This document shows positions 36,018-45,340 of a stretch of DNA of 64,000 nucleotides, piece after piece (positions within the stretch are counted from its first letter, which is position 1; each line of letters starts with the position of its first letter). Source of the DNA: Ruminobacter amylophilus (GTDB lineage: Bacteria; Pseudomonadota; Gammaproteobacteria; Enterobacterales; Succinivibrionaceae); NCBI RefSeq assembly GCF_900115655.1, contig NZ_FOXF01000006.1, positions 1 to 64,000 on the forward strand, given 5' to 3'. A program made the position numbers and the translations under genes. Under the pieces are notes generated by a model, which did no database searches, was not told the origin of the DNA, and saw only the letters and a list, made by a program, of their open reading frames with translations.

Positions 36018-37436
36018 ATGCTTACTTACGATTATACCGATATAGATGTTCCTTTATACGAATACGTGTATACGCGTATCAAGGAGGACATTCAGAACGG
36101 AACTCTTCCGGCGGGGACTAAACTTCCGTCAAAAAGGACTTTTGCCAAGAACAACGGCATCAGTACAATTACCATTGAAAATGCCTACGAACAGCTGATG
36201 AGTGAAGGCTTTGTCTATGCTCTTCCCAGAAAAGGGTACTTTGTTGCCGATATTTCCATGATACCCTCCAGCCCGAAAAAAGGTTCCGTGTGTCTTGATA
36301 TAGAGCTTCCCCGGAACAAAGACCGGGAACATACGGAGGTTGATCTGTCTGATAACAGTACCAATCCTGATAATTTCCCTTTTTCCGTATGGAGCAGGGT
36401 AATGCGGGAGGTGATCACACATAAGTACGATGTGCTGATGAAACCTTCTCTTACCGGCGGGGTGCCGGAACTTCGTGCCGCCATATCCGAATACCTGAAA
36501 TCATTCAGAGGCATGCTGGTGGATCCGAATCAGATTATCGTGGGTGCCGGTACCGAGTATCTGTACACTCTGCTGATTCAGCTTATGTGCAGAAATAAGA
36601 AAATCTGTCTGGAAAACCCCGGGTACAACAAGTCTGAAAAGATTTATACCAATAACGGTGTTTCCTGCTGTCATGCTGGAATGGACAAGGAGGGACTTAT
36701 AATAGATGAACTGCGTAAAAGCGGGGCGGACATTGTTCATGTAAGCCCGACACATCATTTTCCGACAGGCGTGACCATGCCTGTAAGCAGAAGATATGAA
36801 CTGCTTTCCTGGGCAAATGAAAAGGCGGAACGTTACATCATCGAGGATGATTATGACAGCGAATTCAGAATCAACGGCAGACCGATACCTCCTCTAATCA
36901 GTCTGGACGGCTGCGAGAAGGTTATCTATATAAACACTTTTTCCAAAACACTGGCATCGACCATACGTATCAGCTACATGATTCTTCCGAAAAAACTGGC
37001 TAATCTTTTTTACAGAAACCTTTCATTCTATTCCTGTACCGTATCGAACTTTGAACAGTACGCTCTTGCCGGTTTTATCAGCGGGCAGTTTTTTGAAAAG
37101 CATATAAACAGAATGAGACTTCTGTACTCCAGAGTTCATCGTGATGTCGTATCCTGCATCAGAAAACATCCTGTATCAGAAAGCTGTGAAATTATTGAAA
37201 ATGACAGCGGTCTGCATTTTCTGCTGAGAATCCGTACGCAGCTTGGAGACAGAGAAATGAAGCAGAGACTAAATCGGAAGGGGATAAATATAAATGCCCT
37301 GTCTGAATATTTCTGTGAAGGTGTAACCAGGGATCTGCATCTGTTTCTGGTAAATTACTCCAATCTGACTACTGATAAAATCAATAAAGCTCTAGATGCC
37401 ATATATCAGGTTCTGACGGAAAAAACAGAAGAGTAG
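36018..37436 (+). CDS. pdxR: MocR-type regulator of PLP synthesis (PdxR)
   Basis: A 472-residue chimera: an N-terminal GntR winged helix (residues 10-78, LYEYVYTRIKEDIQNGTLPAGTKLPSKRTFAKNNGISTITI) and a C-terminal fold-type I aminotransferase-like domain that binds PLP, with the lysine in YINTFSKTLASTIRISYMILP. It is divergent from pdxST, the arrangement known for PdxR in Pasteurellaceae, Listeria and Corynebacterium, where it activates pdxST when PLP is low. Target assignment rests on this context. Confidence 0.88.
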   Translation: MLTYDYTDIDVPLYEYVYTRIKEDIQNGTLPAGTKLPSKRTFAKNNGISTITIENAYEQLMSEGFVYALPRKGYFVADISMIPSSPKKGSVCLDIELPRNKDREHTEVDLSDNSTNPDNFPFSVWSRVMREVITHKYDVLMKPSLTGGVPELRAAISEYLKSFRGMLVDPNQIIVGAGTEYLYTLLIQLMCRNKKICLENPGYNKSEKIYTNNGVSCCHAGMDKEGLIIDELRKSGADIVHVSPTHHFPTGVTMPVSRRYELLSWANEKAERYIIEDDYDSEFRINGRPIPPLISLDGCEKVIYINTFSKTLASTIRISYMILPKKLANLFYRNLSFYSCTVSNFEQYALAGFISGQFFEKHINRMRLLYSRVHRDVVSCIRKHPVSESCEIIENDSGLHFLLRIRTQLGDREMKQRLNRKGININALSEYFCEGVTRDLHLFLVNYSNLTTDKINKALDAIYQVLTEKTEE

Positions 37437-38069
37437 TGTTCCAATTTCCTTAAATATCTTACGGACTAATGGATATTATTGGAGAGGTGTTTTCTGTCAG
37501 CCGATAACTGACATAATCCGGAAAGAACAGACATTCCTGTGATTCTGCAGGTAATTACGGTGGAGTGCTCTTTTTCTGCACAAAAAGAAAGTTTAATTCA
37601 ATTTATTGGTAAATTCAGTCGTGATGAGGCTCCCGCAATTATCACGATATAATGAACAGGATAAGAATAATTATCAAAAAATCAAATAAACATCCCACTG
37701 TAGCCTCCTGTGTTTCAATCTTCCTGACGAGTGGCGTGCTATGCAGCAGTACGCTCCCGGAATCTTAGAGAACGGAGATGAGGCAGGTTCTTTTTCCCTA
37801 ACCTCTGTTCTGATATTTTTAAGTTACCATATAAAAAATATTCACGCAACCGAAAAAACTTTAAAAACAAAGGCTTTTCACAAATCCTAATCTCCACTGT
37901 TTTTCGGTATTTTTGCGGTTGAAAAAAATATTTAATCAAAAATGTCTGATAATCGTGTTATTAAGGTAAAAATGACAGAAGAAACACATTATTCAGGGTA
38001 TACCTGCAAAGATTGTTTTCTGATAAATAATATGAAATCAAGGGATTTAAAAGAAGATCTGAAATCTAA
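37437..38069. other. 630-base gene-free region before tRNA-Ser
   Basis: No gene supported. A minus-strand 66-codon frame (37739-37939) and a 48-codon plus-strand frame running into the tRNA are too weak to call. The segment 37690-37800 has protein-like composition in places and may be a decayed gene. Confidence 0.3.
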
Positions 38070-38160
38070 TGGCGGTGAGGAAGGGATTTGAACCCTTGAT
38101 ACGCTATGAACGTATACACGCTTTCCAGGCGTGCTCCTTCAGCCACTCGGACACCTCACC
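38070..38160 (-). tRNA. tRNA-Ser(GGA)
   Basis: On the minus strand a 91-nt class II tRNA including encoded CCA. The acceptor stem GGTGAGG pairs with CCTCACC, and the discriminator is G. The anticodon stem CACGC/GCGTG holds loop CTGGAAA with anticodon GGA, reading UCC/UCU. A long variable arm (about TATACGTTCATAGCGTA) is present, as expected for serine, and the T-loop GTTCAAATC is normal. Confidence 0.96.
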
Positions 38161-38300
38161 AAAGCACGAGTAATTTTATCTTTTTTTTTCATGATTGCAA
38201 GAAAAAAAGTAAAAAACTTCAGCTGATTGTCTGAAAAATGTGTGTTTTGCACGCTTTATAGTCATTCCGTATCTTTTGTGACCGAAAATTTGAGCAGACT

Positions 38301-38408
38301 TTTTGGTATTGCTAATTTTTTTTTTTTGAAAAAAATTTGTGTTAGGTATTGCTAACGAATATGTGTTGTGTTAGCATAGCGTAACAAAATTTGTTAGGTA
38401 ATGCTAAC
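38301..38408. promoter_or_regulatory. Array of DtxR-type palindromes upstream of feoAB
   Basis: Three 16-bp sites, GTTAGGTATTGCTAAC (38341-38356), GTTAGCATAGCGTAAC (38370-38385) and GTTAGGTAATGCTAAC (38393-38408), plus a degenerate fourth at 38301-38316 (TTTTGGTATTGCTAAT). They match the TTAGGTTAG.CTAACCTAA core bound by iron/manganese-sensing DtxR/IdeR/MntR proteins. No GATAAT-type Fur box is seen. Confidence 0.6.
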
Positions 38409-38553
38409 ATAATTTGATGATTAAGGAGGCAAACAAGAACCTCCGGATAATAATAGACATGTGACTGCATTGGAAAACAGAGTGATGTCTGACTGCTCAA
38501 ACAGGTCCGGAATCACAGACTGATATTCCGGAATACAATGTAATCATAGGTTA

Positions 38554-38697
38554 ATGAAGCTGTTGAACGTTATTAAAGGACAGTGGTACGAATGTGCTGA
38601 TGTCGGGCAGGGGATGAATATGTCTGCGATTGAGCCGCAGAAAACAAAAGTTCAGCCTTTTGTCCGAAGGAATGCTGCGAACCGCTGTCGGCTATAA
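38554..38697 (+). other. Possible 47-codon upstream frame before feoA
   Basis: A frame starting MKLLNVIKGQWYECADV and ending nine bases before the feoA ATG. It has no good ribosome binding site and no recognised relatives. It may be a leader frame or chance. Confidence 0.25.
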
Positions 38698-38706
38698 GAG
38701 AAAAAA

Positions 38707-38931
38707 ATGATACTTAAAGATATGAAGGTAGGTCAGAGAGGCAGGATAATCAAACTGCATTCAGAGGGAACATACAACCGCCGTCTCTGTGAAATGGGTT
38801 TTATCCCCGGAACCGAGTTTACCGTAACACACTGTGCTCCGCTCGGCTCTCCAATGGCAATTGCCGTTAGAGGTTATGAAATAATTGTAGGTATTGATGA
38901 TGCCCGAAAGGTTGAAGTGGAGACAATATAA
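38707..38931 (+). CDS. feoA: Ferrous iron transport protein FeoA
   Basis: A 74-residue SH3-like protein with the FeoA pattern LKDMKVGQRGRI, CEMGFIPGTEFTV, APLGSPMAIAVRGYEI. FeoA is a small cytoplasmic partner that supports FeoB-mediated Fe(II) uptake. It ends exactly where feoB begins. No feoC-like gene follows feoB. Confidence 0.93.
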   Translation: MILKDMKVGQRGRIIKLHSEGTYNRRLCEMGFIPGTEFTVTHCAPLGSPMAIAVRGYEIIVGIDDARKVEVETI

Positions 38932-41277
38932 ATGAAAGAATTTCGTGGATGCTGTGCTACCGGTTCAGACAGAGTTTCCGGAAGTATTTCGCCAAAGACT
39001 CAGGAAAAGAAGGCCGACCTGAGACATATCATGCTTGCAGGTAACCCTAACTGCGGTAAAAGTACTCTGTTCAACCGTCTCTGTAATCTGCATGTCCGTA
39101 CAGGTAATTATCCTGGTGTAACCGTAACCCGTCACGTCGGTTCATACGGTGACGACATTCAGCTTATAGATCTTCCCGGCATATATTCATTAAGCAGCGC
39201 CTCAACAGATGAACTTGTTGCAAGTCTTGAACTGCTGGATAATGATGCCGAACTTATCATCAACGTCATTGACGCCACATCTCTGGAAAGAAGTCTTTAT
39301 CTCACCCTTGAGCTGAAGATGCTCGGTGTACCTATGATGATCGTCCTGAACATGTGGGATGAGGTCAAAAAACGCAATATGTCAATTGACCTCGATAAAC
39401 TCTCAAAATTCCTGGATGCAGAAATTCTGACCGTCAGTGCCGCCACCGGTGAAGGCATTGATGCTCTTGAAGACTGTATGCGTAATGTGAAGTGGGGACT
39501 TGAGGAACCTGAATACCTCGGATCTGACAGAATCGTTTCAGAGCTTCGCAAGGTAGTTGACGTTACTCCGAATCTTTACAAGGGACACAGTCTCTTTTTT
39601 GCAAAGAGTGCCGTTATAGGTGATACCTATCCTGAAGCTCTCAACAAAGTGCCTGAATGGTGCGCCGCCGTTGAACAGGCAAGAAATGCCATCGCTAGCG
39701 GATACGATTCCGTTTATCATGCCTTTGCCGCAGACAGATACGCCTATATTGATACGATTATCAGTGAATGTGTTTCAGGCGGAAAAGCGGAAACTTCCAA
39801 AAAGAAGAAAAGAACCCTTACCGAGGCCGTAGACAATATTGTTCTGGACAGATTCCTGGCTTTCCCTATTTTTATTCTGATTATGTGTGCTGTTTACTAT
39901 ATTTCCGTAAGCTGGCTTGGAAGTATTGCGACAGACTGGGCCAATGATTCACTGTTCGGTGATCAGGTGATTCCTTTTGTAAGGGATTTGCTGAGTTCTC
40001 GAGGTGCTTCTGAATGGCTCACCTCTCTCGTCAGTGACGGTGTCGTCGGTGGCGTGGGTGCCGTCCTTGGTTTTGTACCGCAGATGATTATCCTTTTCTT
40101 TCTCTTATCTGTTCTCGAGGAATGCGGCTACATGACCAGGGCGGCGTTTATTCTCGACAGAATATTCAATCTGTTCGGTATGAGCGGACGTGCCTTTATT
40201 CCATATCTTATCGGTTCTGGCTGCGGTGTTCCGGCTCTGATGACCGCAAGAACACTCGGATCTGAAAGTGAAAGAAGAATAACTCTGCTGACCACTACAA
40301 TGATTCCGTGCAGCGCCAAGCTTCCGGTTATCATTACCATGGCCGGTGCCGTATTCAATGACACGCTGGTGTTCAATCTTTTCGGTTCAGAGGTAAGACT
40401 CTTTGCTCCGGTAATGTATCTGTCAGCTGTGTTTATGGTTATACTGTCAGCCTTTATCCTGAGCAAGTTCGGTCAGTTCAGACATTCAGCCTCCTCTCTG
40501 ATGCTGGAACTTCCTTCATATCATATTCCGATGCTGAGAGTAATACTTCTCTCCATCTGGCAGCGTGTGAAGGGATATGTGCTGAAGGCGGGCAGGGTAA
40601 TATTCCCTTGCGTGACAGTTCTGTGGCTGATTTCTCATATCGGTTATGACGGCAACGATAACAAGTTTGTCATGCTGGACGATTCAGATACCGAATCAAG
40701 TCTGGTTGCCGATATCGTTAAACCGGTATCTGGAGTGTTTGCTCCTTTGGGATTTGATGACTACAGAGCCTCTGTATCAGTTATAACCGGTCTTATCGCC
40801 AAGGAATCCATTATAAGTACCATGGCCGTGTTTGTCGGGGTTGATGAACCTGAGGAACTTGAAGATGATGCTTCATCAGAAGATGTTGCTGAAAATGAAG
40901 AACAGCAGAATGCCTTCTATACCGCCATCAGAAACAATATGTTCCATATTGATGAACTCGGTACAAAGGGACTGCTTGGAGCTCTGGCTTTCGTAATATT
41001 CAACCTGTTTACCATTCCGTGTGTTGCCGCAGTAGGTGTACTTAAGAAGGAAATAGGCAGTCAGAAGCTCTTCTGGCTTGCAATTGTCTACCAGATCGGT
41101 TTAAGCTATGGCGTCGCTCTTGCGGTATACCAGTTCGGACTGCTGTGCATAGGTGAACCGTTTACCTTATGGACAGGTGTTGCGATTGCTTTGCTGCTGG
41201 TGATTGCCTATATACTCTTTATCAAGAAGGCTCCACAGACTCAAGAAGCAATCAGTTTTGAGTTTATTAAGGAATAA
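38932..41277 (+). CDS. feoB: Ferrous iron transporter FeoB
   Basis: A 781-residue inner-membrane Fe(II) transporter. The N-terminal G domain has G1 GNPNCGKST (37-45), G3 DLPGIYSL and G4 NMWD. The transmembrane core carries the two gate motifs, including GSGCGVPALMTARTL with its conserved cysteine, and IPCSAKLPV. An acidic insertion of about 35 residues (EEQQNAF region, near residue 655) sits in a late cytoplasmic loop. The first 30 residues, with two cysteines (RGCCATGSD), are an extension before the G domain. It is directly adjacent to feoA and ended by a strong terminator. It serves iron uptake in anoxic gut conditions. Confidence 0.97.
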   Translation: MKEFRGCCATGSDRVSGSISPKTQEKKADLRHIMLAGNPNCGKSTLFNRLCNLHVRTGNYPGVTVTRHVGSYGDDIQLIDLPGIYSLSSASTDELVASLELLDNDAELIINVIDATSLERSLYLTLELKMLGVPMMIVLNMWDEVKKRNMSIDLDKLSKFLDAEILTVSAATGEGIDALEDCMRNVKWGLEEPEYLGSDRIVSELRKVVDVTPNLYKGHSLFFAKSAVIGDTYPEALNKVPEWCAAVEQARNAIASGYDSVYHAFAADRYAYIDTIISECVSGGKAETSKKKKRTLTEAVDNIVLDRFLAFPIFILIMCAVYYISVSWLGSIATDWANDSLFGDQVIPFVRDLLSSRGASEWLTSLVSDGVVGGVGAVLGFVPQMIILFFLLSVLEECGYMTRAAFILDRIFNLFGMSGRAFIPYLIGSGCGVPALMTARTLGSESERRITLLTTTMIPCSAKLPVIITMAGAVFNDTLVFNLFGSEVRLFAPVMYLSAVFMVILSAFILSKFGQFRHSASSLMLELPSYHIPMLRVILLSIWQRVKGYVLKAGRVIFPCVTVLWLISHIGYDGNDNKFVMLDDSDTESSLVADIVKPVSGVFAPLGFDDYRASVSVITGLIAKESIISTMAVFVGVDEPEELEDDASSEDVAENEEQQNAFYTAIRNNMFHIDELGTKGLLGALAFVIFNLFTIPCVAAVGVLKKEIGSQKLFWLAIVYQIGLSYGVALAVYQFGLLCIGEPFTLWTGVAIALLLVIAYILFIKKAPQTQEAISFEFIKE

Positions 41278-41316
41278 TTCCTTAGAGACGCTGTTCAGTA
41301 AGCAGTAATTTTGAAA

Positions 41317-41349
41317 AGAAGAACCTCTTTGGAGGTTCTTCTTTTTTTC
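41317..41349 (+). terminator. Intrinsic terminator after feoB
   Basis: Stem AGAAGAACCTC / GAGGTTCTTCT with loop TTTG, followed by TTTTTT. Confidence 0.92.
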
Positions 41350-41790
41350 GTCTGCTGAAATAAACTGTGTCGTGGGATAATAACGATGACAGCGCCTTTC
41401 TGTGCTTCAATCATTTTATGAACAGCGAACCATGGAAAGTATTTTTCCAGACGTGAACAGTCGATTCAGAGTAGGAACGTGATGCTGAAGTTTATAGGTA
41501 TCGTAGCGGAATTATTCCACGAATTAATTGCAGACAGCAGTTACCATGTTGATAAAATCTGTTTTATAAAAATAATTTTTGAAGAAAATACTTCAAAGGC
41601 AAAGCTCGTTCCAGACCTCTGATGAAATTGAGAACCGAATGCATCAGCATACAGACTAAAACATCAGTGCAGATGTTTCTGCAGCGATGATTTGCACGGT
41701 GATTACAGGACGATAAGTTGAAACTGATAAATATCAGATATTGTTGATGTGGCTCATCACGGATTGCGGCAGTTCGAATTACGGTAAGGC
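41350..41790. other. 440-base region, probably decayed coding DNA
   Basis: No intact gene. A plus-strand stretch (about 41452-41622) reads protein-like sequence in one frame (REQSIQSRNVMLKFIGIVAE, then LFHELIADSSYHVDKICF) that ends at a stop. No family is recognised; it could be what is left of a transposase. Confidence 0.3.
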
Positions 41791-41838
41791 CTGAAAGTGG
41801 AAAAAGACATGCCTGACACATGTCTTTTCCACTTTCAG
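41791..41838. terminator. 20-bp inverted repeat after tusE
   Basis: Arms CTGAAAGTGGAAAA(A)GACATG and CATGTCTTTTCCACTTTCAG pair over 20 bp with one bulged A and a short loop. It lies 20 bases past the tusE stop (minus strand), so it probably ends that transcript, although a T-run after the stem is lacking on that strand. Confidence 0.6.
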
Positions 41839-41858
41839 TTTTGAAATTTTAATATCAA

Positions 41859-42185
41859 TCAAATGCATTTTACCGGACGCGGCAGTCCTGCAATTTTGGT
41901 GGCAATCAGAGCCGGTCCGTCAGGAAAAAGCCTGTACAGATAACGGCTTGATCCTTTTTCCGGGCCGAATTCCTTTTCCATTGCCTTGACCAGAGCTCTG
42001 ATGGCAGGGGATGTATTGTATTTTTCGTAGAAAGCTCTCACAAAAAGAATCACTTCAGTCCTTTCCTCGTTGAGTTCAAGACCTTCAGCTTCAGCTATGT
42101 GGCGTGCAACATCCATATCCCAGTCTGAAAAATTCTTAAGATAACCGTTATCATCGGTTTCAATAATTTTTCCGTTAACTTCCAT
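41859..42185 (-). CDS. tusE: Sulfur relay protein TusE (DsrC family)
   Basis: A 108-residue DsrC/TusE protein. The family C-terminus is intact: [19 protein letters not shown] followed by [12 protein letters not shown], with the penultimate cysteine that accepts persulfide sulfur. TusE takes sulfur from TusBCD and passes it to MnmA for 2-thiouridine in tRNA wobble positions. The N-terminal [20 protein letters not shown] is also typical. It is downstream of cmk on the same strand, with 120 bases between. Confidence 0.95.
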   Translation of the reverse strand: MEVNGKIIETDDNGYLKNFSDWDMDVARHIAEAEGLELNEERTEVILFVRAFYEKYNTSPAIRALVKAMEKEFGPEKGSSRYLYRLFPDGPALIATKIAGLPRPVKCI

Positions 42186-42306
42186 TATTTGAGCTCCTGT
42201 CTCCGGAATCCCGGCATAGATAATCAGTAATAAAAAACCGGTCTTTTTATGTTTAGCTGCATGGCCGGAGATTCTTTCATGAGATCATGAAACTGCGAAG
42301 CCGGAT

Positions 42307-42987
42307 TTATCTTCCAAGCTTGGTTTCGATGAATTTAACCGCAGTATCGACAACTTCCTGAATTGACAGGGTGGTTGAATCAAGTACCAGAGCATCATCG
42401 GCAGGCTTAAGCGGGGCAGTGGCTCTGTTGCGGTCTCTGTAGTCGCGGTCGGCAATTTCCTTAAGGATTTTGTCGTAATCGGCAGCAACTCCGCGTGATT
42501 CCAGCTGAGCTACGCGACGGCGGGCTCTTTCTTCAGCACTGGCATCAAGGAAGATTTTGGCTGAGGCGTCAGGGAATACGACGGTCCCCATATCCCTGCC
42601 GTCGGCGATAAGTCCCGGATTAACGGCAAAATCACGCTGTCTCTGAAGCAGGGCTGCGCGAACCTTAGGCAGTACTGCAACCTTTGAAGCGGCTCCTCCG
42701 GTTTCTTCGGTTCTGATAAATGATGATACGTCTTCGCCGTCAAGGATAACGGCAACAGCATTGTTCACTTCTTTGAATGAAAGGTTGAGACCTGATGCCA
42801 GAGCACTGAGTTCTTCTTCAGCATCAAGAGCGAGCCCCTTCTTAAGGGCCGCATAGGCTAAAACTCTGTAAATGGCTCCAGAATCAAGAATGGCAAAACC
42901 GTATTTCTTGCTCAGTCTGAGGCACAGTTCTCCCTTGCCGGCCCCTCCCGGACCGTCAACCGCTATTACGGGAACATTATTCTGCAT
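42307..42987 (-). CDS. cmk: Cytidylate kinase
   Basis: A 226-residue CMP/dCMP kinase. P-loop [13 protein letters not shown] is at about 10-22, LDSGAIYR (35-42) binds [17 protein letters not shown] follows, and the C-terminal [23 protein letters not shown] is canonical. It makes CDP for RNA and lipid precursors. In most gammaproteobacteria cmk lies directly upstream of rpsA; here it is 33 kb away, on the other strand, next to tusE. Confidence 0.97.
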   Translation of the reverse strand: MQNNVPVIAVDGPGGAGKGELCLRLSKKYGFAILDSGAIYRVLAYAALKKGLALDAEEELSALASGLNLSFKEVNNAVAVILDGEDVSSFIRTEETGGAASKVAVLPKVRAALLQRQRDFAVNPGLIADGRDMGTVVFPDASAKIFLDASAEERARRRVAQLESRGVAADYDKILKEIADRDYRDRNRATAPLKPADDALVLDSTTLSIQEVVDTAVKFIETKLGR

Positions 42988-43389
42988 TATTCTTCTCCGT
43001 TATGATTTCCTTTTTAATGTGGCAGGCTGTTTCTGTGTTTTCGGCAATCTGAACCGGATGTCCTGTCTGAAAGGAAAATCTTACTTGTGATGTCGTGAAT
43101 TAAAAGAACTTCATCATAGATTAAGAAGGGGAATTTTACAAGATTAAAGCTTTATTTTTGATGTTCTCAGGAACGTCCTGTGTGCCGTTTAAAATATTTG
43201 AAAATTTTATTGAACGACCGGAATATTGAACTGTCTTATTTCTGTACAGAAAACAGCCGTGCAAAATATGACCGTTTCATCATTTACGATAAGTAACGGA
43301 GATGTTTAGTACAGGTAACATGAGCGTTCTGTTAAGATTTAAATAAGTGCTTATTCGGTATTTTCCTGACAATGGAGGAATCTTATATC
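42988..43389. other. Divergent promoter region of cmk and the VWA gene
   Basis: 400 bases with no supported gene. It holds the cmk promoter (minus strand) and the promoter of the exported VWA protein (plus strand). Confidence 0.3.
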
Positions 43390-44217
43390 ATGAAGACAGT
43401 AAAACATTTTCTGCTGGCACTTGGACTCGGCATGGGACTTTGCGGGGCTTCCGCTTTTGCTGATGTTGCGCCTGCTCCCGCACCTGAGGGCAATGACGGT
43501 AAGGTTGAAAAAATTACCGCATCAAGGGCTGAAGTGCTGATGGTTCTTGACAAGAGCGGATCAATGTATGACATGACTAATGATACCATCGGCGGTTTCA
43601 ATTCCATGATACAGAAGTATCGTGACATGAAGCTTCCGGTACGCGTTACCACCGTACTTTTTAACGACAAATCTAAGGTTCTCCACGACAGACAGGATAT
43701 AAACACCGTCAGGGAACTTACCGGAGATGACTACACTGCATCAGGTACCACAGCTCTGCTTGATGCTCTCGGTCAGAGTATTACCAGACTTTCTGAGGTG
43801 CCTGACGTAAAGGAGGGCAAGGATACTCAGGTGGTAGTGGTCATTATTACCGACGGTCAGGAAAACAGCAGTAAGGAATACAAGAAGTCCACCGTAAAGA
43901 ACATTATTGAAGACATGCAGAAGAAAGGCTGGAAGTTCATGTTTCTCGGTGCGAACATTGATGCCGTATCTGAAGCAGGCTCACTTGGTATAGATACAAA
44001 CAATGCCGTAAAATACAGGAATACAGGTTCAGCAGTGCGTTCAAATTATGATGCCGTGGTTAATTTTACGGTTGAAGCAATGGAGGCTCCCGCTTCAGGC
44101 AGTATGAAGGGAAGCTGGAAGGACAGCGTGGAAAAGGATGATACTCCTGAAAGCACGGCTCCTGAATCCGCACCGAAAACCGGAGCTCCTGAAAAAAGTC
44201 TCAGGGGCGTGAAATAA
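43390..44217 (+). CDS. Exported VWA domain protein
   Basis: The ATG at 43390 is chosen over 43372: GGAGG lies 11 bases upstream and a signal peptide follows at once (MKTVKHFLLALGLGMGLCG, cleavage near AFA-DVAP, residue 24). The 275-residue protein has a Pro/Ala-rich spacer and then a VWA domain with MIDAS DKSGS (54-58) and the later ligand in ITDGQEN. The C-terminal 45 residues are low-complexity Pro/Glu/Ser. The VWA domain resembles a group usually found in the cytoplasm of clostridia and proteobacteria; here it is secreted. It probably makes metal-dependent protein contacts in the periplasm. It has its own terminator. Confidence 0.82.
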   Translation: MKTVKHFLLALGLGMGLCGASAFADVAPAPAPEGNDGKVEKITASRAEVLMVLDKSGSMYDMTNDTIGGFNSMIQKYRDMKLPVRVTTVLFNDKSKVLHDRQDINTVRELTGDDYTASGTTALLDALGQSITRLSEVPDVKEGKDTQVVVVIITDGQENSSKEYKKSTVKNIIEDMQKKGWKFMFLGANIDAVSEAGSLGIDTNNAVKYRNTGSAVRSNYDAVVNFTVEAMEAPASGSMKGSWKDSVEKDDTPESTAPESAPKTGAPEKSLRGVK

Positions 44218-44246
44218 CGGCGCTTCCGGAAAGATCTGTAAATTCA

Positions 44247-44278
44247 AAGAAACTGCTTCTGGGGCAGTTTCTTTTTTT
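44247..44278 (+). terminator. Intrinsic terminator after the VWA gene
   Basis: Stem AAGAAACTGC / GCAGTTTCTT with a short loop and a long T-run. Confidence 0.9.
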
Positions 44279-44548
44279 GGGACTTAGGATACATATCCGG
44301 TTCATGATTAAAATAACGGAAATGTTTCGTAACAGATGGTAACGGTCATCATACCAGAGCATTCCGTGGATTTTAATTGTTTTTTGTCTTTTGTTGTTCT
44401 TCTGTGGCAGAAAAATACTGATTTTCAGAAAGCTTACAGAAAAATAAAATATTATAAAACTGCTTAAAAATAAGGCATTTATGCTGTTTTTGTATGATTA
44501 GTAGGCAAACAGAATGCTTTTTACAAAAAAATAGCATTTTTTACTTTA

Positions 44549-44571
44549 CAAGTTTTTTTGAAACCATATAA
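44549..44571 (+). promoter_or_regulatory. Promoter of the truncated tRNA-Ser copy
   Basis: TTTACA, a spacer of 16-17 bases, then TATAAT, followed by ACACA(C)ATACACAGC. The same arrangement precedes the intact gene at 45341. Confidence 0.5.
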
Positions 44572-44587
44572 TACACACATACACAGC

Positions 44588-44644
44588 GGACAGATGGCAG
44601 AGCGGTTGAATGCACCGGTCTTGAAAACCGGCGACGCGAAAGCG
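44588..44644 (+). pseudogene. 5' half duplicate of tRNA-Ser(UGA)
   Basis: 57 bases identical to the first 57 nt of the intact tRNA-Ser at 45341: acceptor 5' strand, D arm, the whole anticodon arm with anticodon TGA, and part of the variable arm. The sequence then diverges; the T arm and the acceptor 3' strand are missing, so no mature tRNA can form. The upstream promoter is also duplicated. Confidence 0.92.
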
Positions 44645-45340
44645 AGCCAACAAACATTCTCCCTCGCAGATACTGCGAAATCATTTAAATCCCTGAAGTT
44701 TCCGAATCCTTAAGTATGTTTTAGTGCTTTTGTGTTTCTTTATTTTATTTAATTGTCTGATTTTGAAATGATGCCCTGCATGGAGTTTCTGTATTCTCCG
44801 GTGACTATATTACGCTCCTTTCATTTTTTCGGTAAATGGCTGCGCATTTGAATGTTCTTATTTCTGTGCGGTGAACGGACGGAATCATCTTCATGGTTTT
44901 GCGGTTTAAAGTTCATACCGTACAGATGAGTAATGTCCTGGTCGCAAAATGGATTGTGGAATGTCTGGAACCTGAAAACGAAACAGTCTAAAGTTTTTTC
45001 GGAATGATTATCGCTTCGTCATTAATTTTTTCTGTGGAGGCTGTGACAGCATGGATGATTTCCCGATAGTGCTGTTTTAGTTCCTGATTATGAAGATAAT
45101 TAATAAGGCTCTTTCGAAAATATCCGGTTATGTCAATCCGGTTTTTCAGTAAGGATAGACTCTGTGGCAGGCAGCATCAGGTGATATGATATTCAGGTTT
45201 ATCTGAACAGATAGAGCGTTTTTTAGGCGTTCAATGCATTTTTGTTTACAAAATATTCATTCGAACAAAATATTGGAATTTTTTTCAAATTAGGTGTTTA
45301 CAAGCTTTTAAAAATCTATATAATACAACACATACACAGC
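44645..45340. other. ~700-base spacer between the half and the intact tRNA-Ser genes
   Basis: No gene supported; only frames of about 30 codons without ribosome binding sites. Its last ~50 bases repeat the promoter of the half copy. It may be the residue of an inserted or deleted segment. Confidence 0.3.

Larger units (their letters stand above)
38161..38706. other. feoAB upstream region: operators and long leader
   Basis: The region holds the tRNA-Ser promoter (minus strand), three or four GTTAG...CTAAC palindromes (38301-38408), a GGAGG/CCTCC hairpin (about 38425-38443), and a short frame of 47 codons (38554-38697) just before feoA. The feoA leader would be about 300 nt, long for this operon. 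Confidence 0.5.

Noticed and set aside
37739-37939. 66-codon minus-strand frame
   Set aside because: No ribosome binding site, extremely basic and aromatic composition typical of AT-rich non-coding DNA, no recognised relatives.
37941-38090. 48-codon plus-strand frame running into tRNA-Ser(GGA)
   Set aside because: It overlaps the tRNA gene on the opposite strand and lacks a ribosome binding site.
38161-38440. Fur or FNR box in front of feoAB
   Set aside because: No 19-bp GATAAT-type Fur repeat and no TTGAT....ATCAA FNR site could be found; the DtxR-like palindromes are the only clear operators.
41564-41821. 85-codon minus-strand frame downstream of tusE
   Set aside because: It runs through the tusE hairpin, has random-looking Cys/His-rich sequence and no start signal.
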